Made by a program: the position numbers and the translations under genes. 64,000 bases of DNA from Anoxynatronum sibiricum (GTDB lineage: Bacteria; Bacillota; Clostridia; Peptostreptococcales; Tindalliaceae): positions 46,619 to 110,618 of the forward strand of contig NZ_JBCITM010000012.1 in the NCBI RefSeq assembly GCF_039414295.1. The letters run 5' to 3'. Below are positions 24,193 through 33,900 of the stretch, piece after piece. The number at the start of each line of letters is the position of its first letter. Position 1 is the first letter of the stretch. The notes below the pieces were generated by a model, which was not told the origin of the DNA, made no database searches, and was given only the letters and a program-made list of their open reading frames with translations.

Positions 24193-25794
24193 TCAATATG
24201 AAAGCGGGTCAGGTGTGTCAGCGTTGGGAGTTCTGTCGAGTAATGCTTCACTGATGAGGGGTACTGCCTCATTCACCGGCCCGGCACCCATGGTGATGAT
24301 CAGGTCACCGGGTTCAGCGGCGGCGGCGGCTGTTCTGGCAGCAGCCTGGTAATCAGGACAGTAGCTGGCATGGGTGCCCCTGGCAGAGACCAGATCCACC
24401 AGATCCCGGCTGTGCACCAGACCGTTATCCGGCTCCCGGGCGGCATAAATCTCGGTGACCACCACCACATCTGCCAGAGCCAGTGCCTGGGCGAAATCAT
24501 GGAGCAGGGCATGGGTGCGGGTGTAGGTGTGGGGCTGAAAAATGCAAACGATGCGGTGGTGTGTGGTGTCGGGGCAAAGGGGTGGCGCCGTCGCTGTGAG
24601 AGAAGCTTCTGCCAGAGGTGCCCCTGCCAGGGGTGCTTCTTCCAGCAACGTGCGGGCGGCTGCCAGGGTGGCGGTGATTTCTGCCGGGTGGTGGGCGTAG
24701 TCGTCCACCACTGTCACCCCCGCCCAGTGGCCGTGGGTTTCGAAACGGCGGTGGATGCCGGTGAAACGGGGCAACAGTTCCTGGAGACGGTGAATTTCCA
24801 CTCCCAGCTCCAGGGCTACTGCCAGGGCAGCCAGGGCATTGTGCACATTGTGTTTGCCGGGAATTCCCAAGTGAAAGCGGCCCAGATCAGTCCTGTTTTT
24901 CAGCAGGCTGAAAGACCAGCAGCCGCCTGGCAGCGGGGCCAGAGCCACAGCCTGAAGCTGCTGAGAGCCGTCGGACAGGGCAAGGGGGGCAAGTTCATTT
25001 GGCGGGGGATCCACCTCGATGGTGATCACCCGACAGGGAGCTTCCTGAGCCAGAAATTGGCTGTTGGTATCATTGGCAGGCATCACCAGCAGGCCGTCGG
25101 AGGGGAGCTGGCGCACAAACTGGCGAAAGACTGCCTGAATGGCCGCCAGATCAGGGAAGTAATCAAGGTGGTCCAGGTCGATGTTCAGCACCAACCCGAT
25201 ACGGGCGGGAAACCGGAGAAAGCTGCCCTGATATTCGCAGGCTTCGGTGAGCATCACCGAACCGCCGCCGGCCTTCACATTGCCGCCGATGGCATCGAGC
25301 TCGCCCCCCACCAAAATGGTGGGATCAAGACCGCCCCATTCCAGCAGCATGGCCAACAGTGCCGTGGTGGTGGTTTTTCCATGACTGCCGGCAACAGAAA
25401 TGGAATGGGGATACTGTTTCATGAGAATGCCCAGCAGGGCTGCCCGGTCCATTTGCAGAATACCCTTTTCTCTCGCGGCTGCCCGCTCCGGGTTGTCGGC
25501 GGGGATGGCGGCAGAATACACCAGCCAGTCGGGCTGCTGAAGGTTGGCGGCGTGATGGCCGGTGAAAATGCGGGCTCCTTCGGCGGCCAGCCGCCGGGTG
25601 ATGGGAGAATCACTCCGGTCTGAACCGGATACCTGAAGGCCCTGTTTCAGCAGCAGATGAGCCAAACCGCTCATGCCGATGCCGCCGATGCCCACCAGAT
25701 GCACATGGGTTACGCCTTCAAGTGTGGCAGGCAGTTCATGGACTTCGGGCATTGCGAGGGAAACCTTGTTGTGGTTGGGTGTAGGCGTCAGCAT
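24193..25794 (-). CDS. murC: UDP-N-acetylmuramate--L-alanine ligase
   Basis: 533 residues from ATG 25794 (AGAAAGGA on the minus strand ends about 11 nt before). Adds L-alanine to UDP-MurNAc in the cytoplasm, the first step of the peptidoglycan stem peptide. The N-terminal Rossmann motif 'HLVGIGGIGMSGLA', the ATP loop 'SVAGSHGKTTTTALLA', the central 'NIDLDHLDYF' and 'HHPAEITATL' motifs and the C-terminal 'FQPHTYTRT' are all present. It is longer than the usual ~460. A Pro/Leu/Ala-rich insert with repeats ('EEAPLAGAPLAEASLTATAPP', about residues 395-420) accounts for part of this. Divergent from purR, as in other Clostridia. Confidence 0.93.
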   Translation of the reverse strand: MLTPTPNHNKVSLAMPEVHELPATLEGVTHVHLVGIGGIGMSGLAHLLLKQGLQVSGSDRSDSPITRRLAAEGARIFTGHHAANLQQPDWLVYSAAIPADNPERAAAREKGILQMDRAALLGILMKQYPHSISVAGSHGKTTTTALLAMLLEWGGLDPTILVGGELDAIGGNVKAGGGSVMLTEACEYQGSFLRFPARIGLVLNIDLDHLDYFPDLAAIQAVFRQFVRQLPSDGLLVMPANDTNSQFLAQEAPCRVITIEVDPPPNELAPLALSDGSQQLQAVALAPLPGGCWSFSLLKNRTDLGRFHLGIPGKHNVHNALAALAVALELGVEIHRLQELLPRFTGIHRRFETHGHWAGVTVVDDYAHHPAEITATLAAARTLLEEAPLAGAPLAEASLTATAPPLCPDTTHHRIVCIFQPHTYTRTHALLHDFAQALALADVVVVTEIYAAREPDNGLVHSRDLVDLVSARGTHASYCPDYQAAARTAAAAAEPGDLIITMGAGPVNEAVPLISEALLDRTPNADTPDPLSY

Positions 25795-25890
25795 GGGGTG
25801 GATCGTCCTTTCTGATTTCATCAGTTGTTTTCAGGGTCTGAATGAGCGAGGTTCACTACAAAAGCTGACAAAACGTGAATGCCAGGTTGT

Positions 25891-25918
25891 TTGAATGCTG
25901 GTCAGCAGGGTATATACT
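25891..25918 (+). promoter_or_regulatory. sigma-A promoter candidate for purR
   Basis: TTGAAT, 16-nt spacer, TATACT, in the 298-bp murC-purR gap. Confidence 0.4.
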
Positions 25919-26028
25919 GTGTAAGATTTTGCCGTATTTTTTTGTGGTGTTTCCCTTATTATACACGAAGGGAACCCGGACTGCTTTGTGATATTTTATC
26001 TTCCGGGCCGTCCACTTGCCGAATCCTG

Positions 26029-26074
26029 AAAAAACGAATAAAATGGAATAAAAAAATGGAAACGTTCATTTTTT
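26029..26074. promoter_or_regulatory. inverted PurBox pair
   Basis: AAAAACGAATAAAAT (CGAA at 26035-26038) and, inverted, a TGAACGTTT core (GTTC at 26064-26067). The distance leaves about 16-17 bp between boxes, as known for PurR operators in Bacillus. It lies 20 bp before the purR start, implying autoregulation. The second box also overlaps a one-mismatch cre-like sequence. Confidence 0.45.
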
Positions 26075-26092
26075 CAGGAAGGAAGAAGTGCC

Positions 26093-26923
26093 ATGTCCCA
26101 GTCACGATACAAGCGCAGTGAACGCATTGCTGCCATGACCAGTATTTTAACCAATCATCCCAATCGTCAGTTTGGTCTGGGAACCTTCAGTCAGCAGTTG
26201 GATGCCCTGAAGTCAGCCCTCAGTGAAGATTTGGGTGTGGTAAAGCGCACCTTGGAATCCCTGGAAATCGGGGAGATCCATTCGGCCACGGGAGCGGGTG
26301 GTGGTATACGGCTGATTCCCCGGATGCCCCGGGAAGCCCAGCAGCTTTTTTTGCAGCAGCTGACTGAAGAGCTGATCAAGCCTGAACGGATTCTCACCGG
26401 GGGATACCTCTACTATACCGATCTCATCAGTTCACCCGATATGGTTCAGTCCATGGCGGAGATGCTGGCCCAACACCTTGATTTCAAAGAAGCAGATATG
26501 GTGGTTACCGTGGAAACCAAAGGGGTTCCCCTGGCCTTTATGACGGCCCGGCTGGTGAATCGCCCCCTGGTGATCGTGCGGCGCACCAGTCGGGTGACTG
26601 AAGGCTCCACCATCAGTGTGAACTATCGTTCCGGGTCCACGGGCACCATCCAGCAGATGGTACTTTCCAGGCGGGCGATTCCTGCTGGTTCCCGGGTGGT
26701 GATGATCGATGATTTCATGCGGGGCGGCGGTACCGCCAGGGGCATGCATGACTTAATGAAAGAATTTGACGCCCGTGTGGTGGGCAGCGGGGTGCTCATG
26801 GCCACCCGTGAACCCCGGCAGAAACGCAGCGGCCCCTGCACGCCTCTGCTGTATCTGGAATCTGTGAATGAAGAAACGGGTGAAGTCTTGATTTCTCCCA
26901 ATGAAGCGCTTTGGAAGGAGTAA
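26093..26923 (+). CDS. purR: purine operon repressor
   Basis: 276 residues, ATG with AGGAAGGAAG upstream. An N-terminal winged helix ('RSERIAAMTSILTNHPNRQFGLGTFSQQL', ~5-75) is joined to a phosphoribosyltransferase-like domain with the PRPP-binding motif 'VVMIDDFMRGGGTARG' (~200-216). PurR represses purine genes through PurBoxes, and PRPP lowers DNA binding. Length matches Bacillus PurR (285). It heads the conserved block with spoVG, glmU and prs, and prs makes PurR's effector. The yabJ gene found after purR in Bacillus is absent. A 236-bp gap with no gene separates it from spoVG. Confidence 0.93.
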   Translation: MSQSRYKRSERIAAMTSILTNHPNRQFGLGTFSQQLDALKSALSEDLGVVKRTLESLEIGEIHSATGAGGGIRLIPRMPREAQQLFLQQLTEELIKPERILTGGYLYYTDLISSPDMVQSMAEMLAQHLDFKEADMVVTVETKGVPLAFMTARLVNRPLVIVRRTSRVTEGSTISVNYRSGSTGTIQQMVLSRRAIPAGSRVVMIDDFMRGGGTARGMHDLMKEFDARVVGSGVLMATREPRQKRSGPCTPLLYLESVNEETGEVLISPNEALWKE

Positions 26924-27159
26924 CGCCAAGTAATACGTATCAACCATGGTGGCGGCCGGAGTGAATCAGCTGTCACAACTCAGATTTTGAAAGCAAGCGG
27001 CGTGCTGATCCCCCGCTGCACCGGGAAGGTGCTCGCTGCAAGCCTTTAAAATAGCCGTTTCCTGAAAGAGGTGCAACAATCCTTCCACCAGGAGCATCGG
27101 CATATGCACTTGCTGGATAGACACTGGAAAGAAGACTGCGGGAAGGTGGTGAAGGACAG

Positions 27160-27480
27160 ATGCAAGTAACCGACGTACGCATTCGAAAAGTGGCAGCGGA
27201 AGGTAAAATGAAAGCCATCGTTTCTGTAACCTTCGACGATGAATTTGTGGTGCATGATATTAAAATCATCGAAGGGCAGAACGGGCTATTCATCGCCATG
27301 CCAAGCCGCAAAATGGGAGAGGGTGATTTCCGCGATATTGCCCACCCCATCAACTCATCAACGCGGAACAAGATTCAGGATGCGATTTTTGTCAAGTATG
27401 AACAGATGAACGATGAGGAAGAAGCCGAGTCAGCAGGGGAGGGAGAGTCCGGTCACATGGGAGAGGACCCGGGCATTTAG
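27160..27480 (+). CDS. spoVG: SpoVG family RNA/DNA-binding regulator
   Basis: 106 residues. The family signature opens the protein: 'MQVTDVRIRKV', 'MKAIVSVTFDDEFVVHDIKIIEG', 'GLFIAMPSRKMGEGDFRDIAHPI'. SpoVG binds nucleic acids and affects septation, sporulation, virulence and capsule genes in various Firmicutes, and is kept in many that do not sporulate. The C-terminal ~20 residues are an acidic, Gly/Glu-rich tail. The RBS is mediocre (GAAGGA close to the ATG, GAAGGTGG further up). A terminator follows at 27605, so it is separated from glmU transcription. Confidence 0.93.
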   Translation: MQVTDVRIRKVAAEGKMKAIVSVTFDDEFVVHDIKIIEGQNGLFIAMPSRKMGEGDFRDIAHPINSSTRNKIQDAIFVKYEQMNDEEEAESAGEGESGHMGEDPGI

Positions 27481-27604
27481 CTGTTAAGGTTGATCCCCGG
27501 TGGATACAGACAGAAAAAGGCCTGAATCAGGCAAAGGTGCAGCACGGACGGCTTCTTCCGGAAAAGCACGTTCCGAAAGCCGGCAATTTGATGAAAACAT
27601 ATAA

Positions 27605-27650
27605 CACCGCAGAACTGGGAACAAATTTCCGGGTTCTGCGGTTTTCTTTC
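27605..27650 (+). terminator. intrinsic terminator after spoVG
   Basis: CCGCAGAAC pairs with GTTCTGCGG around a 17-nt loop, then TTTTCTTTC. The rest of the 329-bp gap (27481-27809) holds no gene. Confidence 0.7.
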
Positions 27651-27714
27651 TATTTTTTCGGGTTTTTCCGGTAAATAGTCCTTTCTTCCTGCAGGAAAAT
27701 CAGGTAAACTAAGA

Positions 27715-27784
27715 AGGGGGTGATTCCATCTCCCCTAAAGAGCATGATGTGACGATTCAGCAGCCGAGGTGAAACCGCCTCGGC
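27715..27784 (+). other. two hairpins in the glmU leader
   Basis: AGGGG/CCCCT (27715-27735) and GCCGAGG/CCTCGGC (27763-27784, followed by AAAAA) stand between the terminator and glmU. No known riboswitch class is recognised. Confidence 0.35.
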
Positions 27785-27809
27785 AAAAAGCGTTTAAAGA
27801 GGTGACTGA

Positions 27810-29165
27810 ATGAAAAAACAAGCTATCATCCTGGCAGCCGGTGAAGGCACCCGGATGAAGTCAGCCCTTCCCAAAGTCCTGCATCAGGCAGTCGGAAAAC
27901 CGCTGGTGCTCCATGTGCTGGAAGGGGCACAGCAATCAGGGGCAGATCATCTGATTGTTGTGGTGGGCCACGGAGCGGACGAAGTGAAGGCAGTACTTCC
28001 TCCCGGCACAGCCAGTGTGCTCCAGGAACAGCAGTTGGGAACAGGCCATGCCGTTCAAATGGCAGCCCACCTGATTCAACCCGATGCGCTGGTATTGGTG
28101 CTGTGTGGTGATGCCCCCCTGCTTCGGCCCGAAACCCTGGAAGCCCTGGCCCGGGAACATCAGCAACGTCAGAATGCAGCCACGGTACTTTCTGCCCGGC
28201 TGTCACAACCCTTCGGGTATGGGCGCATTCTCCGAAATGACCGGCAGGAGCTGCTGGGCATTGTGGAAGAAAAAGACGCCTGTCATGAAGAAAAGCAAAT
28301 TGATGAAATCAATTCAGGCACCTACTGCTTCAGTGGAAAAGCACTGTTGCAAGTGCTTCCCCAGCTTTCCAATGCCAACCGGCAACAGGAGTATTACCTG
28401 ACAGATACATTGGCACTGTTGCGTGAATCGGGGCAGCGGGTAGGGGTTCACTTTCTGACGGACCCAGAGGAAATCATGGCAGTCAACTCAAGAACCCAGC
28501 TGGCCCAGGTGGAAGGTATTTTCAGGCGGCGCATTAATGAAGCCCACATGGCTGCAGGTGTAACCTTGATTCATCCTGAAAACACTTACATAGGCCCGGA
28601 AGTCACCATCGGCCGGGATACCCTTATTGAACCCGGTGTGATGCTGGAGGGCAACACCACCATCGGCGAAACCTGTATCATCGGTCAAAACAGTCGATTA
28701 ACCGACGCAACCCTGGGAAATCGTGTGCAGATTACCCACTCAACCCTTTGCCAGGCATTTGTGGATGATGACACCACCGTCGGCCCTTACGCCTATCTGC
28801 GCCCGGAAACCCATGTGGGGAAGCGGGTGCGTATCGGCGATTTTGTTGAGGTTAAAAAATCAGTGATCGGCGATGATTCCCGGGCCGCCCATCTGGCTTA
28901 TATCGGCGATGCCGATGTGGGCCGGAATGTGAACATTGGCTGTGGGGTTGTCTTTGTGAATTATGACGGCAGGAAAAAATCCCGGACCATCGTGGAGGAC
29001 GATGCCTTCATCGGCAGCAACTCCAATCTGGTGGCCCCGGTGGTGGTGGAAAAGGGGGGCTATGTGGCCGCCGGCTCCACCATCAACCAAAACGTGCCCG
29101 CAGACGCCCTGGCCATCGCCCGGCAGCGTCAGCGAAACATTCAGGGCTGGAACAAGCGCTCCTGA
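27810..29165 (+). CDS. glmU: bifunctional GlmU (GlcN-1-P acetyltransferase / GlcNAc-1-P uridyltransferase)
   Basis: 451 residues. The N-terminal pyrophosphorylase domain (~1-229) has 'LAAGEGTRMKSALPKVLH' and 'GDAPLL'. The C-terminal left-handed beta-helix (~250-451) has repeated hexapeptides ('HPENTYIGPEVTIGRDT', 'VGPYAYLRPETHVGK', 'GCGVVFVNYDGRKK'). The enzyme acetylates GlcN-1-P and makes UDP-GlcNAc, the precursor of peptidoglycan, in the cytoplasm. Length is normal. prs starts 33 nt after the stop, so the two are probably co-transcribed. Confidence 0.95.
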   Translation: MKKQAIILAAGEGTRMKSALPKVLHQAVGKPLVLHVLEGAQQSGADHLIVVVGHGADEVKAVLPPGTASVLQEQQLGTGHAVQMAAHLIQPDALVLVLCGDAPLLRPETLEALAREHQQRQNAATVLSARLSQPFGYGRILRNDRQELLGIVEEKDACHEEKQIDEINSGTYCFSGKALLQVLPQLSNANRQQEYYLTDTLALLRESGQRVGVHFLTDPEEIMAVNSRTQLAQVEGIFRRRINEAHMAAGVTLIHPENTYIGPEVTIGRDTLIEPGVMLEGNTTIGETCIIGQNSRLTDATLGNRVQITHSTLCQAFVDDDTTVGPYAYLRPETHVGKRVRIGDFVEVKKSVIGDDSRAAHLAYIGDADVGRNVNIGCGVVFVNYDGRKKSRTIVEDDAFIGSNSNLVAPVVVEKGGYVAAGSTINQNVPADALAIARQRQRNIQGWNKRS

Positions 29166-29198
29166 TCCCAAACATCCCTAAGGAGGAATTGTGTACTC

Positions 29199-30146
29199 AT
29201 GAATACCAGTGGCAATGAAATCAAGATTTTTACCGGTAACGCCAACCCGGAGCTGGCGGCAGAAATCGCCACCGAGCTGGGTGTCCCATTGGGACGGGCG
29301 CTGGTCAGCACCTTCAGTGATGGTGAAATTGCCGTCAACATTAACGAAACCGTCCGCGGTGCAGACGTTTACGTGGTGCAGCCCACTTGTCCGCCGGTGA
29401 ATGAACACTGGATGGAACTGCTGATTATGATCGATGCCATGAAACGGGCGTCGGCTGGTCGTATCACGGCGGTGGTCCCCTACTACGGGTATGCCCGCCA
29501 GGATCGAAAAGCCAAGGCCCGGGATCCCATCACAGCCAAACTCATTGCCGACCTGGTCACCGTTTCCGGTGCCGACCGCATCCTCACCATGGACCTCCAC
29601 GCTTCCCAGATTCAGGGATTCTTCAACATTCCCGTGGATCACTTGCTGGGAGTGCCCATTCTGGTGGAGTACTTTCAAAAGAAAAAGCTGAAAAATCCGG
29701 TGATCGTTTCCCCGGATATGGGAAGTGTCACCCGGGCCAGAAACTTCGCCCAATACCTGGAAGCACCCATTGCCATCATTGACAAACGCCGCCCCAAAGA
29801 CAACGTGGCAGAGGTGATGAACATCATCGGGGACATCAAGGGGTATACCGCCATTCTGGTGGATGACATGATCGACACCGCCGGTACCATCACTGAAGCG
29901 TCCAAGGCCCTGAAAAAGTTTGGCGCTCTGGATGTCTATGCCTGTTGTACCCATCCGGTATTTTCGGGACCGGCCATTGAGTGTATCAAGAACTCTGATA
30001 TCACTGAACTGGTGGCCGCCAACACCATTCCCCTGCCACCGGAAAAACAACTGGATAAAATTAAAACCGTCACAGTGGCACCTGTGTTTGCAGAAGCCAT
30101 CAGCCGCATCTATAAAAACAAGTCGGTTTCCACCCTTTTTGATTAA
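29199..30146 (+). CDS. prs: ribose-phosphate pyrophosphokinase
   Basis: 315 residues, ATG with AAGGAGG upstream. Makes PRPP from ribose-5-phosphate and ATP, feeding purine, pyrimidine, His and Trp synthesis and providing the PurR effector. Motifs: 'GRALVSTFSDGEIAVNI' near the N-terminus, the flexible catalytic loop 'YYGYARQDRKAKARDPITAK', 'MDLHASQIQGFF', and the PRPP-binding 'AILVDDMIDTAGTI'. Class I type, normal length. Follows glmU as in Bacillus. The 179-bp gap to pth has a GGATCAGC/GCTGATCC hairpin. Confidence 0.95.
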   Translation: MNTSGNEIKIFTGNANPELAAEIATELGVPLGRALVSTFSDGEIAVNINETVRGADVYVVQPTCPPVNEHWMELLIMIDAMKRASAGRITAVVPYYGYARQDRKAKARDPITAKLIADLVTVSGADRILTMDLHASQIQGFFNIPVDHLLGVPILVEYFQKKKLKNPVIVSPDMGSVTRARNFAQYLEAPIAIIDKRRPKDNVAEVMNIIGDIKGYTAILVDDMIDTAGTITEASKALKKFGALDVYACCTHPVFSGPAIECIKNSDITELVAANTIPLPPEKQLDKIKTVTVAPVFAEAISRIYKNKSVSTLFD

Positions 30147-30270
30147 TTGCCAGGATGCATCATCCCGAGTCATCTGTTTTCAATGCCGCAGCTTCAACCA
30201 TAAACGCAGCACCGGTGACACCGGTGATGCACGCATTGATGGCAAAGACCGCCTATCATCGACTCATTCC

Positions 30271-30301
30271 CAGGATCAGCCTGCAGAACGGGCTGATCCT
30301 C
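30271..30301 (+). other. hairpin between prs and pth
   Basis: AGGATCAGC pairs with GCTGATCCT (9 bp) around a ~10-nt loop, 25 nt before the pth start. There is only a weak T-run (GTCTTT) after it, so partial termination or RNA processing is possible. Confidence 0.45.
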
Positions 30302-30325
30302 AACGTCTTTCAGGAGGAACCAACC

Positions 30326-30952
30326 ATGATCATCATAGCAGGACTGGGTAACCCCGGCGGCAAATACGATGCCACCCGCCACAATATCGGGTTTCACGTG
30401 ATTGACGCCCTGGCGGCAGGCCAACAAACGGCGGTGAACCAGAAAAAATTCAAATCCCATTTTGCCGAAATTCGGGTGGGATCAGAAAAAGTATTACTGG
30501 TGAAACCCCAAACCTATATGAACCTCAGCGGCGAAAGCATCGGCCATTGGATGCGCTATTACCAACTGACACCGGACCGGTTGATGGTGGTGTACGACGA
30601 CATGGATTTTGCACCGGGGGAGGTCCGGCTGCGCCAGAAAGGCAGTGCCGGGTCTCACAATGGGATGAAATCCATCATTCAGCATCTAGGCACCACAGAA
30701 TTTCCCCGTTTACGGGTGGGAATCGGCAAGCCCCTGTGGCAGGATGCCGCCAGCTTTGTGCTGGCCCGCTTCACACCGGAGGAAATTCCGGTGATGCGGG
30801 ATGCAGTAACCACGGCGGCGGAAGCAGCCCAATGCTTTGTGCAAGAAGGCATTCAAATGGCCATGAACCGGTACAACCGGAAACCGGAAGAGCCGGTACA
30901 GGAAAAACCGGCCAACGAATCGGCACAGGAAAAGGAAGCGAATCAGCCATGA
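30326..30952 (+). CDS. pth: peptidyl-tRNA hydrolase
   Basis: 208 residues from ATG 30326 (AGGAGG upstream; the frame is open further up but without an RBS). Frees tRNA from stalled peptidyl-tRNA. The motifs are 'MIIIAGLGNPGGKYDATRHNIGF' with the catalytic His in 'TRHNIGFHVID', 'KPQTYMNLSG' and 'GSAGSHNGMKSI'. The C-terminal ~25 residues are a Glu/Pro/Lys-rich tail not seen in short Pth proteins. The stop overlaps the mfd start as ATGA, so translation of the two is coupled. Confidence 0.94.
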   Translation: MIIIAGLGNPGGKYDATRHNIGFHVIDALAAGQQTAVNQKKFKSHFAEIRVGSEKVLLVKPQTYMNLSGESIGHWMRYYQLTPDRLMVVYDDMDFAPGEVRLRQKGSAGSHNGMKSIIQHLGTTEFPRLRVGIGKPLWQDAASFVLARFTPEEIPVMRDAVTTAAEAAQCFVQEGIQMAMNRYNRKPEEPVQEKPANESAQEKEANQP

Positions 30953-33900
30953 ATTTATCTGCCTCTGTCGCGCTGCAGCCACTCCAGCAATCCAGGGAGT
31001 TTGTGCAGCTCACCGACGCTTTAAGAACCAAAGAACATACTCTGGGGGTCTATGGGCTTGTTGATTCCCAAAAATCCCATCTGGCCGCCGCCCTGCAACT
31101 CCATCGGGGCAGACAGTTGTTGCTGATCACTGAAACAGAAGTTCAGGCCCGCCAGCTGGCGGAGGACCTGAGCTTTTATTTGGGTGCCCAGGCTCATCAT
31201 TTTCCCTCCCGTCAACCAGTGCTGTATGAGACGGAAGCCAGCAGTGTCAGCACGGGTGATGAGCGTTTGAAAACACTGGCATTTCTGGCGGCAGAGCAAC
31301 CCGCCGTGATCACGGCCTCCATGGACGCTCTTTTTGTGAAATTACCGCCTCCCGCCCTTTTTCGACGGCTGCAGCTTACCTTCCGCGTGGGCGAAACCAT
31401 TCCCCGGGAAACCATGCTGCACATGCTGGTGGCCCAGGGTTATCAGCGCGCCGACCAGGTGGAGGAAAAAGGTCAGTTCAGTATTCGTGGTGATATCATC
31501 GACCTGTTTTCGCCGGTGGAAACGGCCCCCTGTCGAATTGAACTCTTTGATGAAGAAGTTGATTCCATCCGTTATTTTGATCTGGCCACCCAGCAATCCA
31601 TCGATAAAATCAGTGCCATCACCATTAGTCCTGCCACTGAATGGATCCTGGAAGAAAAAGACCGCCGGCGGGTGGTGGACACCCTGAAACGGATGAAGAA
31701 CCAGTCCCGTCCGGGAAGCGGTGATGCCGCAGGCTGTGAACCGTCGGAACGGTGCGCCCATTTAGTGGTGCGCCTTGAAGAAAACCGGGTGCCTCATGAC
31801 ATGGAGGGCCTGCAGGATCTGGCTTACGAAAAGGCCGCCTCTCTGCTGGACTACCTGATGCCCGGCAGTCTGGTACTGTTGGACGAGCCACAGCGGTTGC
31901 GCAGCCGGGCCGAAGGAGCAATGGATGAGTGGAAGGAACATTTCACCGTATTACTTGAAAGGCAGCAGGTGCTGCCCATACAGGCTCATTGTCTGTTCAC
32001 CTACTCAGAGCTGGTGGTTAAAATCAGGGAAAAAACAGTGGTGACACTCCACCTGCTTCCCCGAAGCGAAAAAGAGTTTCCGGCGCAGACAGTGGTGAAT
32101 TTTGTCACCCGCAGTGTTCCCAGCTTTCAGGGGAAAATGAACTGGCTTTTCGACGAATTAAGAAATCTTGTGAAAAAACAGTATCGCCTGGTATTGTTGG
32201 CGGCCACCAAGGAAAAAGCACTGAAACTGACAGATGCGCTTCGGGAAGCCGGACTGCCGGTGCAGTATCTCGCCGGAGGTGATGCCGGGAACACCGGCGG
32301 AGGCGCCGGAGACAGCGCTGCCATCACTTCCGAAGCCCTTCCGTCCGGGAAGGTGACCATTCTCCCAGGCAGTGTTCACCGGGGATTTGAATATGTGGGA
32401 TGCCAGTACCTGCTACTGTCAGATTATGAGCTTTTTGGCGCCCATAAAAAGAAAACCACCAGACCCCGCCGCCGTGACGGCCGTGCCATTCAGTCCTTTG
32501 TTGAATTGAAACCCGGCAGCTTTGTGGTGCACGAAAATCACGGTATTGGCCGGTACGAAGGCATTGAAAGCCTGACGGTGGACGGTATCACCCGGGACTA
32601 TCTGAAAATCAGTTATGCCGGTGCCGATCATTTGTATGTGCCCACCGATCAGATGGATATGATTCAAAAATACATTGGAGCGGAAGACAAAACACCCCGC
32701 ATGAACCGGCTGGGTGGTGCCGACTGGGCCAAAACCAAGAGCCGGGTCAAAAAAGCCATCGAAGACATGGCCGACGATCTGCTGGAGCTTTACGCCAAGC
32801 GGAACCGGCAGAAGGGGTACGTCTTCTCGCCGGACACAGAGCTGCAGCAGCAGTTTGAATACCTGTTTCCCTATGAGGAAACCCCGGATCAGCTGAAATC
32901 CATTGAAGAAGTGAAGGCAGATATGGAAGCAGAACGCCCCATGGACCGTCTTCTCTGTGGCGATGTGGGTTATGGCAAAACCGAGGTGGCTCTCAGAGCC
33001 GCTTTCAAGTGTGCCGCCGACAGCAAGCAGTGTGCCGTGCTGGTACCCACCACCATTTTGGCTCAGCAGCATTTCAACACCTTCCGGGAACGGTTTTCTC
33101 CCTTTCCGGTGCGGGTGGAAATGCTCAGCCGTTTCCGCACCCCCACCCAAATTCAAAAAATCATGAAAGACATTAAAAACGGATTGGTGGACGTGGTGAT
33201 CGGCACCCACCGCCTGCTGTCAAAAGACGTTGCTTTTAAAGATCTGGGCCTGCTCATTGTGGATGAAGAACAGCGTTTCGGGGTGAAGCATAAGGAACGG
33301 CTGAAGCAGTTGAAAGCCAATGTGGATGTGCTCACCCTCACCGCCACCCCCATTCCCCGCACCCTTCACATGGCCATGAGCGGCATTCGGGACATGAGTG
33401 TCATCGAAGACCCGCCGGAGGAACGTTTCCCGGTGCAAACCTATGTGGTGGCATGGAACCCGTCTCTGGTGGCAGACGCCATTCTCCGTGAAACCTCCCG
33501 GGGCGGGCAGGTGTACTACCTCTACAACCGGGTGGAGGGAATTTACACCATCGCCAATCAGCTGGCAGACAGGTTCCCGGAGCTGCGCATTGGCGTTGGT
33601 CACGGGCAGATGAACGAAACTGAACTGGAGAAAGTGATGCTGGACTATTATGAAGGACACTACGATGTGCTGGTATGCACCACCATCATCGAAAACGGAC
33701 TGGACATTCCCAACGCCAACACCATACTGGTTCACGACGCCGACCAGCTGGGCCTCTCCCAGCTCTATCAGCTGAGGGGACGGGTGGGACGCTCCACTCG
33801 TCAGGGCTATGCCTACCTCATGTTTCAGCGGGACAAGATATTGTCGGAAGTGGCAGAAAAACGGTTGAAGGCCATCAAGGAGTTCACTGAGTTTGGCTCT

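Noticed and set aside
24370..25623. Long open frame (417 codons) on the plus strand opposite murC
   Set aside because: It lies wholly antisense to a clear murC, has no RBS and has Gly/His/Gln-rich composition typical of a shadow frame.
26924..27159. yabJ or its remnant between purR and spoVG
   Set aside because: The gap is 236 bp and no frame shows YjgF/RidA motifs.
29178..30173. 331-codon frame on the minus strand
   Set aside because: Antisense to prs with no motif; shadow of a conserved gene.
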